NCBI GenBank assembly: GCA_964451095.1
Contig: CAYVGI010000079.1
Location: 1-22,603 of the forward strand
Length of the DNA: 22,603 bases
Reading direction: 5' to 3'
Source: DAOTTY01 sp964451095
GTDB lineage: Bacteria; Chloroflexota; Anaerolineae; Aggregatilineales; Phototrophicaceae
Positions within the stretch are counted from its first letter, which is position 1; each line of letters starts with the position of its first letter. A program made the position numbers and the translations under genes. Under the pieces are notes generated by a model. It did no database searches. It was not told the origin of the DNA and saw only the letters and a list, made by a program, of their open reading frames with translations. This document shows, one piece after another, positions 6,363 through 12,592 of this stretch.

Positions 6363-7681
6363 AGAAAAAGGGCGGGCTGGAAAACTCTTTTTTCTCTGAT
6401 GGTGCCGGCGGTGATGAGGAACCGACGAAAAGCGCAGAGACGGTCTACACACCAGACCTCACGCACGAGGAGGCGTTCACAGCATTCTCCGGCGTGAACC
6501 TCGCAGATGCCCGCAAACAGATCAAGGTGGAGAACGTCGCGCTGGACATCATCCACCCAGACCCAGCACAGCCACGCCGCGCAATCCCACTGAGCGTTCG
6601 TATGGGGGCGGGCGTTAGCCATGTAAACAACGAGTCACTACCCGCGCTGTTCACATATTGGCTGGAGGCAGTCAATGCAGTGCGAGAAACCCCCTTCAAC
6701 CTGAACGATTATCTCTCGCTAAAGATCACCGACCGGGGTAATAGAGTCGTTGATGAAGATGAAAAAGACGACGGAAACACAGGCACGCCAAGCACACCGC
6801 TGCCCCATATTGACGATGCGGAAGCAAGTGGCAAACCCGTTGAAGATAGCCTGATGCGAATTGTGGAGTTGGCGGCGAGTATCCGCGAGGTGGGGCTGCT
6901 AAATCCGATCACGGTTGCGCCGCTGGATGTGATGACGGGCACGTATGTTATCGAGACGGGTGAACGGCGCTGGCTGGCATATTGCCTGCTGAAGTGGCAC
7001 TTCGGCGTGGCAGATGAGCACAAAACCCGGAGCAAGCTGCGCTGGGATATGATCCCTGCCATCAAGGTGGAAGCGCCGGATGTTTGGCGGCAGGCAGTGG
7101 AGAACAACGCCCGTGACAACCTCAATGCTATTGGCAAGGCGCGGCAGCTTGCCCTGCTGCTGATGCACCTGCACGGTCCCGAGAACTTCGAGCCGCTGGG
7201 CACGTTCGAGCACGAACAGGACTACTATGCCCAGGTCGCAGACGGCAACACGTACCGCATCTACCGCAACAAGAGCGAGCAGCTTGCCGGGGCGCTTAAC
7301 CTCAAAAGCCCCAAGCAAATCCGTGATTACCGGCGGCTGCTGCGCATTGACCGGAAACTGTGGGATGCAGCAGACGAGAATGACTGGGGAGAGGGCACCA
7401 TCCGCAGCAAGATGAATTCTGCGGCTAGCGTACCAAATGGTGCGGTACCTGCCCAAGCACCCAGTTTTCCGACTCTGAACGGCGATAGCGAACCAAATGG
7501 TACGGTAGCAAACCCGGTGGTTGCCCCCATTTATAAGCTGGAAAAGCGCTACAACGAGAAGAAGCTACGCCAGATGAGCGCGGAAGAACGACAGCAGGTG
7601 ATCGACGAGCTAAGCAGCCTGACAAAACACATCAAGCGGCTGGTGAAGGACATGGAAAAAGAAACTGCTGGGAGCGACTAA
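6350..7681 (+). CDS. parB: ParB-like partition protein with a large internal insertion
   Basis: The 443-residue protein has the ParB N-terminal CTPase/nuclease-like fold in two parts. The first is VALDIIHPDPAQPRR (about 63-77). About 90 residues then intervene before ELAASIREVGLLNPITVAPL (173-192). The diagnostic GERRWLA (204-210) and ENNARDNL (251-258) follow; in ParB these form the CTP-binding pocket. A helix-turn-helix-like region lies near 311-335 (LAGALNLKSPKQIRDYRRLL) and a charged helical C-terminus at 395-440 may mediate dimerisation. A Pro/Asn-rich linker (357-393) holds two palindromic DNA repeats. The insertion is acidic (VDEDEKDDG) and includes a Pro/Thr-rich part. It overlaps parA by 13 bp. 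No canonical parS was seen in the window, so the cognate site may lie elsewhere or differ. Confidence 0.87.
   Translation: MGRIKKKGGLENSFFSDGAGGDEEPTKSAETVYTPDLTHEEAFTAFSGVNLADARKQIKVENVALDIIHPDPAQPRRAIPLSVRMGAGVSHVNNESLPALFTYWLEAVNAVRETPFNLNDYLSLKITDRGNRVVDEDEKDDGNTGTPSTPLPHIDDAEASGKPVEDSLMRIVELAASIREVGLLNPITVAPLDVMTGTYVIETGERRWLAYCLLKWHFGVADEHKTRSKLRWDMIPAIKVEAPDVWRQAVENNARDNLNAIGKARQLALLLMHLHGPENFEPLGTFEHEQDYYAQVADGNTYRIYRNKSEQLAGALNLKSPKQIRDYRRLLRIDRKLWDAADENDWGEGTIRSKMNSAASVPNGAVPAQAPSFPTLNGDSEPNGTVANPVVAPIYKLEKRYNEKKLRQMSAEERQQVIDELSSLTKHIKRLVKDMEKETAGSD
7427..7446 (+). repeat. Interspersed palindrome, first parB copy
   Basis: GCGTACCAAATGGTGCGGTA (starting near 7428) matches the copy exactly 60 bp downstream at 18 of 20 positions, while the DNA between them does not repeat. 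In frame it encodes SVPNGAV. It also matches the intergenic palindrome at 4218-4237 at about 15 of 20 positions. Confidence 0.5.
7487..7507 (+). repeat. Interspersed palindrome, second parB copy
   Basis: GCGAACCAAATGGTACGGTA (starting near 7488) encodes SEPNGTV in the linker of ParB. Its CCAAATGGTACGGT core differs by a single base from the reverse strand of the 4218-4237 copy. Copies in ParB lie in the Pro/Asn-rich linker, where insertion would be tolerated. Confidence 0.5.
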
Positions 7682-7750
7682 AAACCACTGCAAATGTAGT
7701 TGTGTAAGCTCGATGCCACTTCACATAACCCCGGAAAACCAGCGCACCGA

Positions 7751-7776
7751 CCCACAGCGGAAAACCGCACTGTGGG
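7751..7776. terminator. Hairpin downstream of parB
   Basis: CCCACAGCGG (7751-7760) pairs with CCG-(CA)-CTGTGGG (7765-7776) around an AAAA loop, with a two-base bulge. It lies 70 bp after the parB stop and 38 bp upstream of the next promoter element. No T-run follows, so it may be a weak terminator or an operator for the transporter promoter. Confidence 0.4.
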
Positions 7777-7813
7777 GTGACGACGGACAAAATCTCGCAA
7801 CTCGCTACTGAGG

Positions 7814-7822
7814 TGCTATAAT
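7814..7822 (+). promoter_or_regulatory. Extended -10 promoter for the sugar transporter genes
   Basis: TGCTATAAT is a perfect extended -10 (TG at 7814-7815, TATAAT at 7817-7822). Transcription would start near 7829, giving an ~84-nt leader before the binding-protein gene. The preceding AGGTGCTATA is shared with the promoter of the antiporter genes near 19964. No -35 match is evident. Confidence 0.55.
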
Positions 7823-7912
7823 CACGGTCGGTGCGCCACCCCAATATCGCTTGCGTTGCTCCCGCGCACCCAATCAAACTAATTTTCAGAGCCTATGGAG
7901 TAAGGACTTTTC

Positions 7913-9283
7913 ATGAAGCAGAGATTTTCTATACTGGTTTTGATGCTGCTTGCCGTGACACTGCTGTTTGTGCCTGCGGCGGCACAGGATGTCGATGTGC
8001 TTGACCCGGCGACGTTCGGCTTAGACCCGGATCGCCCGTATGATGGCACCGAACTGGACTTCCTGATTTGCTGTAACACCGCCCCGCAGTTTGCATCCCT
8101 CGCCGCAAAGACGGATTCCGAGTTCACCGAAATGACGGGTATTTCCGTTAGCTGGGGCGACCTGCCGTTCGGCTCCTTCCAGGAGCAGTTGCTGATTGAG
8201 GCAACCAACCCCAACACCACCTACGATCTCGCCGCCTGGGTAGACGCCTGGGGCACGGGTATACACGACTTCTTGCTGCCGCTGAACGACTTCATTGACG
8301 AGTCCGGCACAGACTTCAGCGACTACTCACCGGCATACCAGACCGCCTCCCGTGGCATCGTTGGTGTAGACGGCACGGACGAGACCGAGACCATCTACGG
8401 GCTACCGTTCCGTGGTCACCCGCAGATGCTGTTCTACCGTGCAGATGTGTTCGAGGAACTAGGGCTAGAAGTACCGACCACCTGGCAGGAAGTGTCCGCA
8501 GCGAGCGCAGTCATTGCAGAGCAAACTGACCTGACGCCGATTTCCATGTACTACGGCATCAACGTAGACCAGAACCTGTTCAACTGGTACAGCCACATGT
8601 GGGGTGCCGGTACAGACATCTTCGACGAGAACTACAACGTCACCTTCAACAACGAGACGGGTGTCGCTGCAACCGAGCAGTACATGAGCTACCTGCGCGA
8701 CGGCTTCACGTCCGAAAGCGCAGTTGCGTTCAACGAGCAAGAGGGTCTGCAAGAAGTTGTCCAGGGGCGTGCCGCAATGTTCGTCGGCTGGTGGTGGATG
8801 TACAGCAGCCTGATTAACGCGGAAGACGAAACCGTCGCCAACAACATGAGCTTCGCACCCGCTCCCGGCTGGGAAGGCGGCTCTACTGCGTCTTACGGTT
8901 ACATCTGGCCCGTGGGCGTGCTCGCTGCATCTGACGACCAGGAAGCTGCGCTGGAATACCTGCGCTGGCTGACGCACCCGATCACCGAGCGCCGCGTGGT
9001 ACTGGCAGCAGACGAGCCTGCGTTTGATACAAACGTGGCAGTGCGCCAGTCCGTATTGCTGGACGAGGAAGTGAACGAGGTTCACAACGGGCTGCAACAA
9101 AACGCCGCCAACATCCTGGCAGATGCCCGCACCATCCCGCTGGTACCGGAATACACGCAGATCATCCCGATCCTAGCAGAGGCAATCAACGAGATTTCCC
9201 TGGGCGCAGACGTGCAGGAAACGCTTGACCTCGCCGCCGAGGACATCACAGACATCATGGACGACGCTGGTTACTACGAGTAA
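7913..9283 (+). CDS. Carbohydrate ABC transporter substrate-binding protein (SBP family 1)
   Basis: The 456-residue product has a signal peptide (hydrophobic core ILVLMLLAVTLLFV, cleavage likely after PAAA at residue 24) and no lipobox Cys. It then has the fold of cluster-B sugar-binding proteins: an N-terminal lobe with TEMTGISVSWGDLPFGSFQEQL, a hinge region YGLPFRGHPQMLFYRADVFEELGLEVPTTW cut here for brevity at its key residues (LFYRADVFEELG, PTTWQE), and GRAAMFVGWWW typical of the ligand-facing C-lobe. Such proteins deliver mono- or oligosaccharides to MalF/MalG-type permeases; the actual sugar cannot be read. GGAGTAAGGA before the ATG fixes the start. A strong hairpin follows, then the permeases. 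No ATPase gene is nearby, so a shared ATPase is expected. Confidence 0.92.
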   Translation: MKQRFSILVLMLLAVTLLFVPAAAQDVDVLDPATFGLDPDRPYDGTELDFLICCNTAPQFASLAAKTDSEFTEMTGISVSWGDLPFGSFQEQLLIEATNPNTTYDLAAWVDAWGTGIHDFLLPLNDFIDESGTDFSDYSPAYQTASRGIVGVDGTDETETIYGLPFRGHPQMLFYRADVFEELGLEVPTTWQEVSAASAVIAEQTDLTPISMYYGINVDQNLFNWYSHMWGAGTDIFDENYNVTFNNETGVAATEQYMSYLRDGFTSESAVAFNEQEGLQEVVQGRAAMFVGWWWMYSSLINAEDETVANNMSFAPAPGWEGGSTASYGYIWPVGVLAASDDQEAALEYLRWLTHPITERRVVLAADEPAFDTNVAVRQSVLLDEEVNEVHNGLQQNAANILADARTIPLVPEYTQIIPILAEAINEISLGADVQETLDLAAEDITDIMDDAGYYE

Positions 9284-9320
9284 ACCGCTGCGTTTTTCCA
9301 GTCTAATTTGGTAACTCCTG

Positions 9321-9358
9321 CGAGGGAGGGTCTGCTTGTAGACCCTCCCTCGTTTGTC
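9321..9358 (+). terminator. Strong intrinsic hairpin between binding-protein and permease genes
   Basis: CGAGGGAGGGTCT (9321-9333) and AGACCCTCCCTCG (9340-9352) form a perfect 13-bp stem with a 6-nt loop, followed by TTTGTCTTT. This is a well-formed rho-independent terminator. Between a binding-protein gene and its permeases it probably lets only part of the transcripts continue, or stabilises the upstream mRNA. Confidence 0.85.
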
Positions 9359-9390
9359 TTTAGCACACGACAACATATGGACCTTACATC

Positions 9391-10434
9391 ATGCGAAAAA
9401 ATAAAACGATCAAATGGGTACTGCTCACCCCGGCGCTGTTGATTATCGCGCTGACGACCACGTACCCGCTTATTGCTGCCCTTTACTTTAGCTTTCACGA
9501 CTATACACTGCGTAGCCGCCCGGAGTTCGTGATTGAGTTCAACGGATTCAATCGGCAGGCGGATGCAGACGCTAGCGAAAACGCCGAGGGCGCAGCAGAC
9601 GCCGAAACAGCACCGTTTATCGCCTTCCACCCCGACCGGCTCACGTTTGAGCACTACGTTGACGCCTTCGACGACCGCCGCTTCGTCAACAGCATGAACG
9701 TCACCCTCTGGTTTACGATACTCAGTGTAGTGCTGTCGCTGGTGATCGGGCTGGCAATTGCGGTGCTCGTCCAGCGGGAGGGGCGATTGCAGACCATCAC
9801 CAAGGTGCTGTTGATCTTCCCGTTTGCGGTTAGCCCGGCGCTCAAGGGGTACAGTTGGCGCTTTATGCTAAACGAAGAGTACGGCATTTACGACCTTATT
9901 ATCGACCGAACCATCATCGCGCCCATCAACGGTGTGCTGTGGCTGGTAAATCAACTGCCACTGCTAAATATCCCGCTCATCAGCGACAGCATCGTGTGGC
10001 TGGGCAATGAGTTCTGGGCGCTGTTCATGCTGGCGATGAGCGAGGTGTGGGGTTGGGCACCGCTCATCGCGCTCATGTTTGTAGGCGCACTCGGCTCGAT
10101 TGACCCACAGATCTTCGAGGCAGCACGCATCGACGGGGCGAATAATGTGCAAATTTTCACAAGAGTAACGCTGCCGCTGCTGCGCCCGGTGATTTTGATT
10201 GTGGGAATGCTCAAGGCAATCTTCTCACTTAAGATGTTCGACCAGGTGGTCACCATGACGGGCGGCGGTCCGGGGCGTGCCACACAGACGATTAACTTCT
10301 ACATCCACCGGGTGGGCTTTGTGCAAAACCTGGACATCGGTTACGCGTCGGCGCTGTCATACATCCTGGTGATTGTGCTGTCGGTGGTGGCGGTGCTGTA
10401 CGTGACGCTGGTGCTCAATCGGCAGGCAGCATAG
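9391..10434 (+). CDS. Sugar ABC transporter permease, MalF-like
   Basis: This 347-residue inner-membrane protein is one half of the transport channel. The first membrane segment is at about 8-32 (VLLTPALLIIALTTTYPLIA), others at roughly 104-126, 138-160, 205-230, 265-285 and 320-342. The cytoplasmic EAA loop EAARIDGANNVQIF (243-256), continuing TRVTLPLLRP, docks the ATPase, and TGGGPGRATQT (290-300) is typical of MalF/UgpA-like subunits. The loop after the first segment is lengthened by an acidic low-complexity stretch (QADADASENAEGAADAETA, about 56-74) outside the cell. No strong ribosome-binding site is visible. The next gene, a Uma2 remnant, starts 13 bp after the stop. Confidence 0.93.
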   Translation: MRKNKTIKWVLLTPALLIIALTTTYPLIAALYFSFHDYTLRSRPEFVIEFNGFNRQADADASENAEGAADAETAPFIAFHPDRLTFEHYVDAFDDRRFVNSMNVTLWFTILSVVLSLVIGLAIAVLVQREGRLQTITKVLLIFPFAVSPALKGYSWRFMLNEEYGIYDLIIDRTIIAPINGVLWLVNQLPLLNIPLISDSIVWLGNEFWALFMLAMSEVWGWAPLIALMFVGALGSIDPQIFEAARIDGANNVQIFTRVTLPLLRPVILIVGMLKAIFSLKMFDQVVTMTGGGPGRATQTINFYIHRVGFVQNLDIGYASALSYILVIVLSVVAVLYVTLVLNRQAA

Positions 10435-10446
10435 GGGCGAGCGACC

Positions 10447-10683
10447 ATGAATAAAAACGAACAAACGTTCTTTGCAGCGCTGGGGGCACCGGAACCCGGC
10501 ACGACGATCAGCTTAGAGGCATACAACGCCCTAATCGAAGTTAACTTCCACGCGGGGGTGTACGTGCGTGGCGCGGAAGCGGGTACTTTCGTGCGACATG
10601 GCGTGTTCGGGGTAGACGAGACATTCACATCGCCTGTGTTGGCGAACCAAACTGTTGACATAGATAACTTTTTTGAGGTGTAG
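10447..10683 (+). pseudogene. Internally deleted Uma2-family endonuclease remnant
   Basis: The 78-codon frame joins two ends of a Uma2 protein. Residues 8-35 (FFAALGAPEPGTTISLEAYN, ALIEVNFH) match residues 9-37 of the intact Uma2 protein at 21794-22399. Residues 39-78, including GVDETFTSPVLANQTVDI and a final aromatic pair, match its last ~37 residues. The ~127 residues between, which hold the Asp, Glu and Lys of the PD-(D/E)XK site, are missing, with the junction near 10552-10560. The frame remains open and has a possible ribosome-binding site (GGGGCGAG). It lies between the two permease genes with gaps of 12 and 2 bp, so it may be translated and help couple the downstream gene. A nuclease function is excluded as it stands. 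Confidence 0.75.
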
Positions 10684-10685
10684 GC

Positions 10686-11639
10686 ATGGCAAGCACAACT
10701 GAATCCAACGTACTGGTAAAGCAGAGCACGTCCACAATCGCGTCAGAATCCACGCTGCGCTCCCGTAGGCGGCTGTACTGGGTGTTAGAGCATGTCGCGC
10801 TGCTAATCGTGCTAGCGTTCATTCTGCTGCCGATTGTGTGGTTGGGCGTCACCGCGCTCAAGCCGCAGGAACAGGCATACAGCACCACGCTCAACTTTAC
10901 GCCCACGCTAGATAACTTCCGCATTATCTTCTCGGACGGCACCGTGACCGTCAACGAGGGCACACGCCTGGAACGCGGCGAGGTGGGGCGCAACATGGGT
11001 CCCAGCGTGCTCAACAGCATCATCGTCTCCGGCGTGACGGTGCTGATTGCAATCCCGCTGGCAACGATGGCGGCGTATGTGTTCAGCCGCTACACGTTCA
11101 TCGGCAGCAATTGGCTGCTCATCTGGATTTTGACCACACAGTTCATCCCCGCGATCATCGTGGCGATTCCGTTTTACACGCTGTTCCGCAACCTGACGAT
11201 GTTTGGCGAACCGCTGCTGGGCACGCGAACGGGACTCATTATCGTGAACATGTCTATCGTGCTGCCGTATGCCATCTGGATGATTAAGGGCTTTGTGGAC
11301 GCCATGCCGGGCGAAATCGAGGAGGCGGCAATGGTAGACGGCTGCAACGAGTGGAGTGTGCTGTGGCGCATTTCGTTCCCGCTGGTGCTGCCGGGCGTGC
11401 TGGTGGCGACTGTGTTCTCGTTCATCATGTCCTGGAATGAGTTCCTGTTTGCGCTCATCATCGGGCGGGACAGCGCCCGCACGCTACAGGTCGCGCTGAC
11501 GACGACCAGCGGCGCACGCGGCATCATGTGGGAGCAGATGGCGGCGGCAGGGCTAATCGTGATGCTGCCGATTTTTATCTTATCGTTAACGATCCGGCGT
11601 AACTTTGTAAACGGGCTGACGATGGGCGCCGTGAAATAG
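10686..11639 (+). CDS. Sugar ABC transporter permease, MalG-like
   Basis: The 317-residue partner permease has a longer cytoplasmic N-terminus (about 30 residues, SRRRLYW) and six membrane segments starting near 34-56. Its EAA loop is EEAAMVDGCNEWSVLWRI (212-229), followed by SFPLVLP. The WNEF motif (250-253) and the end NGLTMGAVK are typical of MalG/UgpE/AraQ-type subunits. Together with the MalF-like protein it forms the heterodimeric channel. An extracellular stretch near 82-104 (SDGTVTVNEGTRLERGEVGR) is longer than usual. It begins 2 bp after the stop of the Uma2 remnant, implying translation coupled to that frame. No ATPase follows; the next gene is separated by 78 bp. Confidence 0.94.
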   Translation: MASTTESNVLVKQSTSTIASESTLRSRRRLYWVLEHVALLIVLAFILLPIVWLGVTALKPQEQAYSTTLNFTPTLDNFRIIFSDGTVTVNEGTRLERGEVGRNMGPSVLNSIIVSGVTVLIAIPLATMAAYVFSRYTFIGSNWLLIWILTTQFIPAIIVAIPFYTLFRNLTMFGEPLLGTRTGLIIVNMSIVLPYAIWMIKGFVDAMPGEIEEAAMVDGCNEWSVLWRISFPLVLPGVLVATVFSFIMSWNEFLFALIIGRDSARTLQVALTTTSGARGIMWEQMAAAGLIVMLPIFILSLTIRRNFVNGLTMGAVK

Positions 11640-11717
11640 GCTTGCGCGTGGAACTTTTGTTACGATGACGGCGTCTTTCAAAAATCGTTACGTTCATTCC
11701 ATGGAGGAGTATGAAAG

Positions 11718-12548
11718 ATGGCAGCAAGCAAAGGGGCGCTCATCGGGCGGTACGAGTCGAAAGGGCGCAACATCCCCAAGTTTATTTTGAACAGCGTAAT
11801 CGGGTTTGTGTTCGCGGCGGTGATTGTGCTGTTTGCGAACTTTGCCGTGCCCATGAGTATTCCGGTGTACGTGGCTATCACGGGGGTGCTCACGGCACTG
11901 ATCATGGTGTTTCTGTGGCGGGTGGTGCACAAGCACCCGCCCGCGTACGAGATCTACGATGGCGGCGGCGTGCTGCTGAACCCCAATGGCAGCGAGAAAC
12001 AGTCTTTTGACTGGACGGACGTGCAAGACATTCACCCGGTAGGGTATCGCCCTGGCGTCGGTGTTGCTGCTGGTGCAGCGGGTGGTGGGATTGTTGGAGC
12101 GGTCGTCGGTGCGGCGGTTGATGAGGCAGTCGCACGCAGCAACACGCAAATCGGCGTTCGCTCGATTGACATGAAAGTATCCGGGAAGCTGGTGCAGTTC
12201 GATCCACGCTACGCCCAACCGGGCGAACTCGTTCGGCAGACGGTGAAAGCAGCGATGAAGGTGTGGCAGGCAGAGGCTATCGAACGGCTGGGACGCGGTG
12301 ACAGTGTGCAGTTCGTCAAGGTCACGGTTACACCCAACGGTGTGGAATACAAGAACAAGTTCATCCCCTGGGTGCAAATCGACGCGGTGGAAATGGTCGA
12401 AAATGCACCGGGCAACTTCTTCGTGATGCGCTACCGTGACGAAGGCAGCGACCGCAGCAAGCAGATGCGCGAACCGATGGGCTACAGGGGTCACACACTC
12501 GTCGGCGTCATCATCGAGATGCGGAACCGCGCCACACAGAGCGCTTAG
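11718..12548 (+). CDS. Two-pass membrane protein with glycine zipper, DUF6585-like
   Basis: The 276-residue protein has two membrane segments at about 21-43 and 47-68, then a cytoplasmic-type domain. Strand YEIYDGGGVLLNPNG (77-91) and the later LGRGDSVQFVKVTVTPNGVEY, KNKFIPWVQID are like the paired PH-like repeats described in DUF6585-type proteins, and each contains a 'nGv-y-n' turn. A glycine zipper (GVGVAAGAAGGGIVGAVVGA, about 113-132) interrupts the first. The function is unknown. I chose ATG 11718 because GGAGGAGT (11702-11709) sits at proper distance; the ATG at 11711 is too close. It is separate from the transporter operon (78 bp) and converges on the giant gene across a clear hairpin. 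Confidence 0.75.
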   Translation: MAASKGALIGRYESKGRNIPKFILNSVIGFVFAAVIVLFANFAVPMSIPVYVAITGVLTALIMVFLWRVVHKHPPAYEIYDGGGVLLNPNGSEKQSFDWTDVQDIHPVGYRPGVGVAAGAAGGGIVGAVVGAAVDEAVARSNTQIGVRSIDMKVSGKLVQFDPRYAQPGELVRQTVKAAMKVWQAEAIERLGRGDSVQFVKVTVTPNGVEYKNKFIPWVQIDAVEMVENAPGNFFVMRYRDEGSDRSKQMREPMGYRGHTLVGVIIEMRNRATQSA

Positions 12549-12560
12549 CTGGTGGGTGGT

Positions 12561-12581
12561 GGGGCGATGCGAAATCGCCCC
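12561..12581. terminator. Bidirectional hairpin between convergent genes
   Basis: GGGGCGAT (12561-12568) and ATCGCCCC (12574-12581) form an 8-bp GC-rich stem with a GCGAA loop, 13 bp after one stop and 12 bp before the end of the converging gene. T-richness on either side is modest. It probably serves both transcripts. Confidence 0.55.
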
Positions 12582-12592
12582 GTGTGCTTGTG

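Noticed and set aside
5715..6452. Minus-strand 245-codon frame over parA
   Set aside because: ParA motifs on the plus strand are unambiguous; the reverse frame is Arg/His/Gln-rich without any family feature.
5367..7912. Canonical parS (TGTTTCACGTGAAACA type)
   Set aside because: I looked around parAB and in the rest of the window and saw no convincing match.
11694..12494. Minus-strand 266-codon frame over the two-pass membrane protein gene
   Set aside because: It is rich in His, Arg and Cys, lacks a domain and ribosome-binding site, whereas the plus frame has membrane segments and a good start.
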